From NCBI GenBank assembly GCA_902826575.1, contig CADEFJ010000012.1, positions 1-51,001 of the forward strand: a DNA stretch of 51,001 nt, in the 5' to 3' direction. The notes under the pieces are model-generated. The model was not told where the DNA came from, did not search any database, and saw nothing but the letters and a program-made list of their open reading frames with translations. Made by a program: the position numbers and the translations under genes. The DNA is from an uncultured Pseudomonadota bacterium (GTDB taxonomy: Bacteria > Pseudomonadota > Gammaproteobacteria > Steroidobacterales > Steroidobacteraceae). Positions 1 to 7,037 of the stretch are shown in pieces (position 1 is the stretch's first letter; each line of letters begins with the position of its first letter).

Positions 1-126
1 GGCCGGTTACACGAATTTGACTGCGCTGCAAGGGTGGTTTGAACTTCCTATCCGCCCGGTTACCGCCGCCGTGCTGGACCAAAACCCTGACTTTGAATCT
101 CGATGGTTTACGTGTTGTCGCATCTG

Positions 127-144
127 CTCACTCACGGTGAGCAA
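127..144. repeat. 18-bp repeat, copy 1, with hairpin
   Basis: The 18 bases CTCACTCACGGTGAGCAA recur exactly at 8299-8316. In this copy the flanks extend a hairpin, TGCTCAC-TCACG-GTGAGCA (125-143). It lies 28 bp past the stop of higA, and the other copy lies 27 bp past the stop of another gene, so it may be a small mobile repeat or an RNA 3'-end element. The rest of bases 1-171 shows no gene that I can support. Confidence 0.6.
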
Positions 145-171
145 AATTCCTGTTGCGCAACCTTCTGCCCA

Positions 172-465
172 TCAAGCCGCAGCACTTCCGCGCTGGGCGA
201 TGGGTCTCACCTTGCCGCGGAACTTCTTCTTCGCCTGCCACAGGTCGTAGTTGACCTGCATGCCGTACCAGAACTCCGGTGACGTGCCGAGCGCCTTGGA
301 CAGGCGCATGGCCATCTCCGCGCTGATGCCCGTGGCGCCATTCAACAGGCGCGAGAGGGCCACGCGACCCACGCCTAGGCGCTTGGCCGCATCGGTCACG
401 CTGATCTCGCTCAAGGCTTCCTTGAGCACTTCGCCGGGGTGGCAGGGGTTGTGCATCTGGCTCAT
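172..465 (-). CDS. higA: HigA-type antitoxin, XRE helix-turn-helix
   Basis: This 97-residue protein is a HigA/VapI-type antitoxin and is the second gene of a toxin-antitoxin pair. It starts with the family's usual HPGEVLKE segment, followed by a Cro/C1-type helix-turn-helix at about residues 20-65 (DAAKRLGVGRVALSRLLNG) and the typical PEFWYGMQVNYDLW segment. In this family the antitoxin binds and neutralises HigB and represses the operon by binding a palindrome near the start. It begins 10 nt after the toxin gene ends, in the toxin-first order characteristic of higBA. The C-terminal tail after about residue 80 (FRGKVRPIAQRGSAAA) is basic and low in complexity. The family call is secure; the partner is inferred from adjacency. 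Confidence 0.92.
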   Translation of the reverse strand: MSQMHNPCHPGEVLKEALSEISVTDAAKRLGVGRVALSRLLNGATGISAEMAMRLSKALGTSPEFWYGMQVNYDLWQAKKKFRGKVRPIAQRGSAAA

Positions 466-475
466 GTCGCCTCTC

Positions 476-757
476 CTAGTGATAGTCCTCGTAGTCGAGC
501 AACACGGCGTCCGTGCCCTCGAAGATGAAAGTCAGCCGCCAGTTGCCGTTGACCGTGATGGACCAGCGACCAGCCTGATTGCCTTTCAGTTCATGCAGGC
601 GCCAGCTCGGGATCGCCGCGAGGTCCTGCGGCAATGTCGCCGCATCCAGTGCAGTCAGTTGCGAGCGCAGCTTCTTGTCGTGCTTTGGCTGAATGCCGGC
701 CTTCGAGCCTGTGCGGTAGAAGCGTTCAAGCCCATCGTGGCGGAATGACTTGATCAC
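476..757 (-). CDS. higB: HigB-type toxin, RelE superfamily mRNA interferase
   Basis: This 93-residue protein is a HigB/RelE-like toxin. The opening (MIKSFRHDGLERFY), the central GNQAGRWSITVNGNWRLTF strand region and the terminal DYEDYH match the HigB family along its full length. Family members cut ribosome-bound mRNA and are held inactive by HigA. The start is GTG at 757, which gives exactly the family N-terminus; no ATG fits. A perfect palindrome lies 9-25 bp upstream and is a likely HigA operator. The gene looks intact. Whether the pair is active cannot be read from the sequence. Confidence 0.92.
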   Translation of the reverse strand: MIKSFRHDGLERFYRTGSKAGIQPKHDKKLRSQLTALDAATLPQDLAAIPSWRLHELKGNQAGRWSITVNGNWRLTFIFEGTDAVLLDYEDYH

Positions 758-765
758 GGCGTATC

Positions 766-782
766 GTATCCTGATAGGATAC
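766..782. promoter_or_regulatory. Probable HigA operator palindrome
   Basis: GTATCCT-GAT-AGGATAC is a perfect 7-bp inverted repeat with a 3-nt centre, placed just upstream of the higB GTG start. HigA antitoxins autoregulate through palindromes overlapping the promoter. Its position fits that role, but no binding has been shown. A half-copy (GTATC at 761-765) precedes it. Confidence 0.6.
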
Positions 783-1353
783 AGGTTGCAAGATGGATGA
801 TTCCGGCGAGAATGCCCGCCAATTGTTCATCGCCTCAGGGATCGCGTTCCGTGCTTCTGCGCTCTATCGGCAGCATGCACTGCCAAGCGGCACGTTCCGA
901 CGGTCATCTTGACGGTAAAATCTTCGCGCTCTCGGAAGAACTTCAGTAGTGGCGGCAACTTGCATTGCTCGTAGACAAGTGAGTGGGAGTAGGGGTGCTG
1001 CGGCGGATCGCCATCTCGCCACAAGGTTCGGTCGTGGCCGGGGCCGCTCCTGAAACGATGCGGCAACGCCGTATCCGTCCCTCGAATTCCGCATCGCATT
1101 TCGGCGCAGGCCCGACGAATCGCCTGGCTGAACGGCATTCTCCGTGCGCGTCGCCGATGGTTTGCTTGACCGGACCCGGTGTGTAGACTGAGCCACGAAC
1201 GGACTGTTCGTCGCTGTTCCCGTCCGCTTGAACGGCGAAGAGATTCGACATGCCGGAGGATGCATGTGCGCCCGGTTTCGCCGCTTGCGCATCGCGGCCA
1301 GGCCGCCTTCGCCAGATCCAACGGCGTGATGCTTTTCTCAACAGGAGACCTGC
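783..1353. other. Gene-free stretch between higBA and the cresol operon
   Basis: I see no recognisable gene on either strand in these 570 bases. Open frames exist on the minus strand, but none reads like a known protein. The stretch separates the divergent higBA pair from the plus-strand dehydrogenase operon and must hold that operon's promoter. I could not identify a confident -35/-10 pair. A good ribosome binding site (AGGAGA) sits directly before the ATG at 1354. Confidence 0.5.
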
Positions 1354-2442
1354 ATGAAGATCCAGGCCGCGGTGACCCATACCCGGAGCGCCGCATTTTC
1401 GATCGAAGAAGTGACCTTGTCGGGTCCGGGTCCGAATGAAGTGCTCGTCCGTGTCGTCGCGACCGGTGTCTGTCACACCGATGCCGTCGGGCGGGATCTC
1501 GCGGTTTCCCCGTATCCGGTAGTCCTCGGCCATGAGGGCGCCGGGGTCGTCGAGAAGGTCGGCGACAATGTCACCGGTCTTGTGCGGGGCGACCATGTCG
1601 TCATGTCGTTTGCGCATTGCGGCCATTGCGGCAACTGCCTCACGGGACATCCAACCGTCTGCGACACGTTCAACGTGCTGAACTTCGGCGGTCGCATGGA
1701 AGACGACACGGCGCGCCTGCACCAGGGCAAGACGGATCTTTCGACGTTTTTCGGCCAGTCTTCGTTCGGCACTCATGCGGTGGCCCACGAGCGCAACGTC
1801 GTCAAGGTCGACAAGAGCGTTGATCTCGCGCTGCTTGGCCCGCTTGGTTGTGGCATCCAGACCGGAGCCGGCACCGTACTGAACCGTCTGAAACCCGCGT
1901 TTGGCACCTCGATCGCCGTTTATGGCTGTGGTGCGGTCGGCCTCAGCGCAATCATGGCGGCAAGGATCGCCGGCTGCCCGCGGATCTTCGCGATCGACGT
2001 CCACGAAAACCGGCTCGAACTGGCCCGCGAACTCGGCGCGACGCATGCGTTCAACGGCAGGAAGGTCGACGTCGTCAAGGAAATCAAGGCAGCCTCGAAC
2101 GGCGGCAGCCATTACTCGGTCGAAACGACCGGCGTGCCGCCGGTCGTTCGCCAATGCCTCAATGCGCTGCGCCCGCTTGGTACCGCGGCGATCGTCGGCG
2201 TGACACCGAAGATGGAAATCGACGTCCACAACGACCTGATGGCCGAAGGCAAGAGCATGATCGGCGTCATCGAGGGCGATTCGGTGCCGCGCGTCTTCAT
2301 TCCGCAACTCGTGGAGTTCTACAAGGCTGGACGGTTTCCGTTCGACCGCTTGATCGGCTTCTATGATTTCGCCGACATCGACAAGGCCTTCGAGGATTCC
2401 GCCAGCGGCGTGACGGTCAAACCGGTCCTGCGCATGTCCTGA
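1354..2442 (+). CDS. Zinc-dependent alcohol dehydrogenase, aryl-alcohol type
   Basis: This 362-residue medium-chain zinc alcohol dehydrogenase probably oxidises an aromatic alcohol to the aldehyde with NAD(P). Catalytic zinc ligands are visible at Cys40 (GVCHTD) and His60-Glu61 (GHEGAG). The structural zinc set is Cys89, Cys92, Cys95 and Cys103. A Rossmann loop (YGCGAVGLSA) follows at about residue 188. Overall it resembles benzyl/aryl-alcohol dehydrogenases of the XylB kind. It is the first gene of a run with PchC, PchX-like and PchF genes 38 nt downstream. The natural inference is that it converts 4-hydroxybenzyl alcohol to 4-hydroxybenzaldehyde after p-cresol hydroxylation. In the Pseudomonas pch cluster the equivalent position holds an aldehyde dehydrogenase (pchA), so this arrangement differs. 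The exact substrate is not determined. Confidence 0.88.
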   Translation: MKIQAAVTHTRSAAFSIEEVTLSGPGPNEVLVRVVATGVCHTDAVGRDLAVSPYPVVLGHEGAGVVEKVGDNVTGLVRGDHVVMSFAHCGHCGNCLTGHPTVCDTFNVLNFGGRMEDDTARLHQGKTDLSTFFGQSSFGTHAVAHERNVVKVDKSVDLALLGPLGCGIQTGAGTVLNRLKPAFGTSIAVYGCGAVGLSAIMAARIAGCPRIFAIDVHENRLELARELGATHAFNGRKVDVVKEIKAASNGGSHYSVETTGVPPVVRQCLNALRPLGTAAIVGVTPKMEIDVHNDLMAEGKSMIGVIEGDSVPRVFIPQLVEFYKAGRFPFDRLIGFYDFADIDKAFEDSASGVTVKPVLRMS

Positions 2443-2479
2443 CGGCAGTGCTGCAATCGCTCGAACGAGGAATCAGTCC

Positions 2480-2833
2480 ATGAAGCCACAAGCGAATACA
2501 ACGGCGTCGAAGCGCATCATCGCGACGATTTCGCTCTTGTCACTGCTGTCGAGCGTCACCCCGCTGCATGCACAGGAACGCCAGTGGCGCAGCGGGGAAG
2601 ATCTCTACAACAAGGTCTGCGGCTATTGCCACAAGCCCGAGGTCGGTGTTGGCACGGTGATCCAGGGGCGCGGCCTGCCGCCCGAGTACCTCACGATCAT
2701 CGTGCGCAATGGCTTCAATGCGATGCCGGCGTTTCCGGCTTCGTACGTCGACGATGCGTCGATCGTCGAACTGGCGAAGTACCTCGCGAACCTGCCAGCC
2801 ATACCACCTGCGCCAGCCGGAGCGACGCCATGA
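2480..2833 (+). CDS. pchC: Cytochrome c subunit of p-cresol methylhydroxylase
   Basis: This 117-residue exported c-type cytochrome has a Sec signal peptide ending near residue 31 (TPLHA-Q). One haem motif Cys47-Gly-Tyr-Cys50-His51 follows, and a distal Met ligand lies in the segment NAMPAFP. It matches the small cytochrome partner that takes electrons from the FAD subunit of 4-cresol (or eugenol) hydroxylase in the periplasm. The flavoprotein gene lies 0.7 kb downstream, which supports the assignment. Its stop overlaps the next start in an ATGA arrangement, so translation is coupled. Length and haem count are normal for PchC. Confidence 0.9.
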   Translation: MKPQANTTASKRIIATISLLSLLSSVTPLHAQERQWRSGEDLYNKVCGYCHKPEVGVGTVIQGRGLPPEYLTIIVRNGFNAMPAFPASYVDDASIVELAKYLANLPAIPPAPAGATP

Positions 2834-3522
2834 CGATCGATCGCCGCACGGTGGTCAAGGGCATGGGCTTGTTCGGCCTCTCGGTGCCATTCCTCGGGCG
2901 ATCCGTGACGGCGCCCGCCACACCAGGTGAGGCTGCTATGGCGGAGAGGGGGTCGACCGTATTGCTCGTGTCGGCCGGCGCGGCCGATTCGGCCTTTGTG
3001 CATGGTGCCCGCGCCGGCGTCGGCGCATCCGGGCTCACACTGCTCGAGGCAAGCCGCGAACTGGCATTCGTGCTTGGCTTCGAGAAAGCCTTGCGCGACG
3101 GCCAACCCACGCGCGCAATGGGCATGCTTGACGATGCCCTCGCAACGCTGTTGATCGACCTCGCGCGCAGCGCCGGCGCACGCGTGCCATGGATCGGTCA
3201 CCACGGCTGCCATGCTTCGGGTTCGAGGCACCATCGCCTGTCGAGCACGCCGACAACCGAACGCTGCGCCGCGCGATTGAGTGCGCAATTGCACCTCGGC
3301 GTCGACGGCTTCATGCCGGTCGACGAGGACCGTAATCGCGTCCCTGTCGTACGCGGGATCGCCACTGGTGCGCGCAGCGCGGATCGTGCCGACCACTGGG
3401 CCGCAATGCTCGGGTACATGCTCGCATCACCCGGCACGGGTGATCCCGGTCCGGCACCGACGTTTCGCGCAGGCCGAACACCGCTCGCCGGCAGTTTCGT
3501 GTCCTTTCTGATCGAGTCCTGA
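2830..3522 (+). CDS. pchX: PchX-like protein of unknown function with Tat-like leader
   Basis: This 230-residue protein is encoded between the cytochrome and flavoprotein genes, starting at ATG 2830 inside the cytochrome's last codons. In Pseudomonas putida the cresol cluster is pchACXF (from memory), with X uncharacterised; this gene occupies the X position, so the symbol rests on position rather than on a sequence comparison. The N-terminus has a twin-arginine-like pattern (DRRTVVK, residues 4-10) and a hydrophobic stretch to about residue 22, suggesting export or anchoring. An unusual His/Cys-rich segment (GHHGCHASGSRHH, residues 123-135) could bind metal or haem. It might help assemble the FAD-Tyr bond, the haem or the subunits, but no function can be read directly. 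Confidence 0.7.
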   Translation: MTIDRRTVVKGMGLFGLSVPFLGRSVTAPATPGEAAMAERGSTVLLVSAGAADSAFVHGARAGVGASGLTLLEASRELAFVLGFEKALRDGQPTRAMGMLDDALATLLIDLARSAGARVPWIGHHGCHASGSRHHRLSSTPTTERCAARLSAQLHLGVDGFMPVDEDRNRVPVVRGIATGARSADRADHWAAMLGYMLASPGTGDPGPAPTFRAGRTPLAGSFVSFLIES

Positions 3523-3535
3523 AGGAGTCGGGTTC

Positions 3536-5107
3536 ATGACCGAAGCAAATGAAGTGGTGTTGCCGCGGGGGGTCAGCGCCGAGGAATTCGGCAAGGCCCT
3601 CGAGAAATTCCGTGCCCTGCTCGGTGACGCCAACGTGCTGTCGCGCCCCGAGCAACTCGTCGCGTACGGCAAGATCATGATGCCCGTCGAAAATGCCGCA
3701 CATGCACCATCGGCTGCGCTCACGGCAACCACGGTCGAACAGGTGCAGGGCATCGTCCGCATCTGCAACACGCACAAGATTCCGATCTACGCGATTTCGA
3801 CCGGCCGCAATTTCGGCTACGGCTCGGCGGCCCCGGTGCAACGCGGACAGGTGATCCTCGACCTGAAGAAGATGAACAAGATCATCAAGGTCGATGCCGA
3901 GATGTGTTACGCACTGGTCGAGCCGGGCGTGACGTTCCAGCAATTGTACGACCATATCAACGACAACAAGCTCGGTCTCATGCTGTCGTTTTCGGCACCC
4001 TCGGCGATCGCCGGACCGGTCGGCAACACGATGGACCGCGGCGTCGGCTACACGCCGTATGGCGAACACTTCATGATGCAGTGTGGCATGGAGGTGGTGC
4101 TCGCCAACGGCGATGTCTATCGCACCGGCATGGGCGGTGTGCAAGGCAGCAACACCTGGCAGATCTTCAAGTGGGGCTACGGGCCGACACTCGACGGCAT
4201 GTTCACCCAGTCCAACTACGGCATCACGACGAAGATGGGTTTCTGGCTCATGCCGAAGCCACCGGTCTTCAAGCCGTTCGAGGTCATCTTCGAGAACGAG
4301 GAGGACATCGTCGAGATCGTCGACATCCTGCGCCCGCTGCGCATCTCCGGAACGATCCCGAACTCTGTCGTGATCGCCAACATCCTGTGGGAAGCCGGCA
4401 GCGCACACCTGCGCCGCGCGGACTACATCACCGAGCCGGGACATACACCCGATTCGGTGCTCAGGAAAATGCAGGACGACACCGGCATGGGTGCCTGGAA
4501 CCTCTATGCCGCGCTGTACGGCACGCAGGAACAGGTCGACGCGGACTGGAGGCTCGTCGCCGCAGCCTTCCGCAAGCTCGGCAAGGGACGCATCGTCACC
4601 GCGGAGGACGCCGGTGACACCCAGCCGTTCAAGTACCGCGCCGAATTGATGTCGGGCGTGCCGAACCTGCAGGAATTCGGGCTGTACAACTGGCGAGGCG
4701 GCGGCGGCTCCATGTGGTTCGCGCCGGTCAGCGAGGCGCGCGGCAGCGAGTGCCGCAAGCAGGCTGCCCTGGCCAAGCGCATCCTGCACAAGTACGGACT
4801 CGACTACGTTGCGGAGTTCATCGTTGCCCCGCGCGACATGCACCACGTCATCGACGTCCTCTACAACCGCACCGATCCCGAAGAGGCCAAGCGCGCCGAC
4901 GCCTGCTTCAACGAACTGCTCGACGAATTCGAGAAGGAAGGCTACGCCGTTTATCGGGTCAACACGCGATTCCAGGAACGCGTGGCGCGCAGCTACGGCC
5001 CGGTCAAGCGCGACCTCGAACACGCCATCAAGCGTGCGGTCGATCCGAACAACATCCTCGCCCCGGGCCGCTGCGGCATCGACCTCGCCACCTACCGGAA
5101 AACGTGA
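3536..5107 (+). CDS. pchF: p-Cresol methylhydroxylase flavoprotein subunit
   Basis: This 523-residue FAD enzyme of the vanillyl-alcohol oxidase family hydroxylates the methyl group of p-cresol with water and passes electrons to PchC. The FAD-binding stretch is clear (TGRNFGYGSAAPVQRG, about residues 90-105). The family's covalent FAD-tyrosine falls at Tyr384 (GLYNWRGGGG), the same number reported for PchF. The sequence agrees with remembered PchF over nearly its whole length, more closely than with vanillyl-alcohol or eugenol enzymes. No signal peptide is visible, so export probably relies on a partner, as proposed for PCMH. A ribosome binding site (AAGGAG) precedes the ATG. A related phenol such as 4-ethylphenol could be the true substrate. 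Confidence 0.94.
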   Translation: MTEANEVVLPRGVSAEEFGKALEKFRALLGDANVLSRPEQLVAYGKIMMPVENAAHAPSAALTATTVEQVQGIVRICNTHKIPIYAISTGRNFGYGSAAPVQRGQVILDLKKMNKIIKVDAEMCYALVEPGVTFQQLYDHINDNKLGLMLSFSAPSAIAGPVGNTMDRGVGYTPYGEHFMMQCGMEVVLANGDVYRTGMGGVQGSNTWQIFKWGYGPTLDGMFTQSNYGITTKMGFWLMPKPPVFKPFEVIFENEEDIVEIVDILRPLRISGTIPNSVVIANILWEAGSAHLRRADYITEPGHTPDSVLRKMQDDTGMGAWNLYAALYGTQEQVDADWRLVAAAFRKLGKGRIVTAEDAGDTQPFKYRAELMSGVPNLQEFGLYNWRGGGGSMWFAPVSEARGSECRKQAALAKRILHKYGLDYVAEFIVAPRDMHHVIDVLYNRTDPEEAKRADACFNELLDEFEKEGYAVYRVNTRFQERVARSYGPVKRDLEHAIKRAVDPNNILAPGRCGIDLATYRKT

Positions 5108-5395
5108 TCGCAGGACCCCCGCTGCAACGCTGAATCTTGCGCCGGGCAGCTTGACCGGCTCGGCATCGGGCGGCATGGGCATCGCACGCAGCCTCGCAAG
5201 CGGCAGCATTCGTTGCCGATAGGCTTGAACGGGCGGGCCAGTTCGCTCGAGGACTCGTGGGCCGCGGCGCTGGCAACGTCCGGTTTACCCGCGTGTTGCC
5301 GCACTGATCAAGATGCGCCAATGCACCAGAACTCGCGCACAGGCTTGGAATGGCCGCGCGAGCGTCCGCGCATCGACGGGCAGGCTCGATGCCCG

Positions 5396-5672
5396 CGCAA
5401 GATCTCCTTTGGCGGAAGTCTGTATCTGCTCGTTCGGCTCCAAGGCGGGCGGTACTGGCACTACCACTACCGGTACGGCGGCAAGCAAAAGACGCTTTCG
5501 CTCGAGACCTGCCCTGATGTCCCGACTGCCCTGGCGCAGGCGCGCCATCGCGCCGCGCGACGGCTGCTCGCGCGGGCATCGATCCGTCGCTGCGGCGGCG
5601 CGAACTGCGGCTGATGGACGGTGACAGCTGTGCGGCCACCGAACTTCCCGGGACCTGGCGTCAGGCGGGGTG
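5396..5672 (+). pseudogene. Frameshifted remnant of a P4-type integrase N-terminus
   Basis: Translation from about 5396 gives an Arm-DNA-binding (DUF4102) segment typical of phage P4-like integrases: GGSLYLLVRLQGGRYWHYHY, then YGGKQKTLSLETCPDV and a helix of Ala/Arg residues ending RRLLA. The expected continuation GIDPSLRRRELRL is present in the next frame after about 5565, so one base has been lost. That frame ends at 5672 and no catalytic domain follows. This is a dead integrase fragment about 90 residues long, consistent with this segment having been a mobile island. Bases 5108-5395 upstream hold no gene or tRNA that I can see. Confidence 0.75.
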
Positions 5673-5676
5673 AGAG

Positions 5677-5733
5677 GTTTACGGTCAGCCCGAAATAGTC
5701 ACCGAGGGTGACTAAACTGGCTGGGTCGTAAAC
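5677..5733. promoter_or_regulatory. Nested inverted repeats upstream of the Fic gene
   Basis: Outer arms GTTTACG (5677-5683) and CGTAAAC (5727-5733) enclose a perfect hairpin TAGTCACC-GAG-GGTGACTA (5696-5714). The following 100 bases are unusually AT-rich for this window (ATTAATGACAAG... TTTATAAGGCTAATATT) and look promoter-like. The likely role is an operator or regulatory RNA structure for the fic operon. Alternatively it is the end of a lost mobile element next to the integrase remnant. Confidence 0.45.
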
Positions 5734-5861
5734 CGAACTGACCGCGACAGCGGTCACGGTACCGGCCAATTGGGACCCGAAAATTAATGACAAGCTACTG
5801 TTTATAAGGCTAATATTCCGGCCGTGGAACCGGCCAAAACCCATGTTCGTGGGAGCGTGTT

Positions 5862-7037
5862 TTGACCCCCGTCGCCGCCGAGCCGTTCATGCCGACCGAG
5901 GGCACGGCCGTGCTCGAGAATCTGGCCTTCGACCTGGCCCGGGAGGCCAGCGAGCTGTCGGCCCAGTTGCACCCCGTAGTTCGGTCGTCAGTCGCGGACC
6001 TCGTGCGGTCGATGAACTGCTATTACTCGAACCTGATCGAGGGCCACAACACCCATCCTCGCGACATCGATCGCGCCCTGGCCGCGGATTATTCCAGCGA
6101 TCCGCATCGCCGCGACCTTCAGCTCGAGGCGCGGGCCCACATCGAAGTGCAGCAGATGATCGACGAGCGAGTGGAGGACCTGCCGCGTCCGCCCGCTTCG
6201 CGTGCCTTCATCGAATGGACGCATCGGGAATTCTGCAGGCGGTTGCCCGAGAGTCTGCTGGTTGTGGAGAACCCTGACACAAAGGAGCGCATTCCGGTCG
6301 TCCCGGGGCAGCTTCGCTCGCGTACGGTCGCCGTGGGTCGGCATGTTGCGCCTGCGGCCGAGGATCTCCCGGCTTTCATGGGCAGGTTCGGGGAAGCCTA
6401 CGATGCGGCCCGCCTGACCAAGCCGCGTCAGGTGATCGCCGTTGCCGCAGCTCATCATCGGTTTCTGTGGATACATCCCTTCCTCGATGGCAACGGCCGC
6501 GTCGCGCGCCTGATGTCGCACGCGATGTTGCTGGAGATCGGAATCGGCTCTGCCCTCTGGTCCGTTTCGCGCGGGCTCGCGCGCAGTTCCAGTGACTACG
6601 AAGGTCTGCTGATGGCGGCCGATGAGCCACGCCGCAACGATCTCGATGGACGAGGGGCGCTCTCTCACGACGCGTTGATCGACTTCTGCAGGTTCTTTCT
6701 CGAAATCTGTCTCGACCAGATTCGCTACATGCGCGTGCTGCTCGACCCTGCGGAGCTTCAGCGTCGCATGGAGCTGTATGTGCGCGATGAGGAAAGCGCA
6801 GAGCGACTGCCCAAACGCAGCTACGTGGTGCTGCGCGAGGCGTTGCTCTCGGGTGAGCTGGAGCGCGGCCGCATCCCTCAGCTAATCGACACGAGCGAGC
6901 GCACGGCGCGTCGCGTGATTTCCGCGCTGATCGACAAGCGACTGCTGGTCTCAGGCACGCACAAGGCGCCATTGCGACTGGGATTCCCCATCGACGTCGT
7001 CGAGCGCTGGTTCCCGAAGCTCTATCCGGTGACGTGA
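5862..7037 (+). CDS. Fic-domain AMPylase-type protein with winged helix
   Basis: This 391-residue Fic protein has the complete active motif HPFLDGNGRVAR (His205 to Arg216), expected to transfer AMP or another nucleotide group onto a target protein. An inhibitory helix of the N-terminal class (S-x-x-x-E-G; Ser56 to Gly61, SNLIEG) is present, so the enzyme is probably self-restrained. The C-terminal 90 residues (from about 300) contain a winged-helix-like segment (RIPQLIDTSERTARRVISAL). I chose the TTG at 5862 because GGGAG lies 7 bp upstream; the in-frame ATG at 5889 has no such site. The stop overlaps the next gene. It lies between an integrase remnant and other accessory genes, which suggests acquisition by transfer. 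Its target is unknown. Confidence 0.9.
   Translation: MTPVAAEPFMPTEGTAVLENLAFDLAREASELSAQLHPVVRSSVADLVRSMNCYYSNLIEGHNTHPRDIDRALAADYSSDPHRRDLQLEARAHIEVQQMIDERVEDLPRPPASRAFIEWTHREFCRRLPESLLVVENPDTKERIPVVPGQLRSRTVAVGRHVAPAAEDLPAFMGRFGEAYDAARLTKPRQVIAVAAAHHRFLWIHPFLDGNGRVARLMSHAMLLEIGIGSALWSVSRGLARSSSDYEGLLMAADEPRRNDLDGRGALSHDALIDFCRFFLEICLDQIRYMRVLLDPAELQRRMELYVRDEESAERLPKRSYVVLREALLSGELERGRIPQLIDTSERTARRVISALIDKRLLVSGTHKAPLRLGFPIDVVERWFPKLYPVT

Noticed and set aside
946-964. Sigma-54-like TGG..TTGCA element before the cresol operon
   Set aside because: The GG to GC distance is one base short of the consensus, which is known to abolish sigma-54 use.
943-2307. Long open frame on the minus strand opposite the alcohol dehydrogenase
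   Set aside because: High GC keeps antisense frames open; the plus-strand protein has full family motifs and the antisense product resembles nothing.
5108-5395. tRNA gene as integration site near the integrase stump
   Set aside because: I found no cloverleaf or TTCRA-type loop in this stretch.
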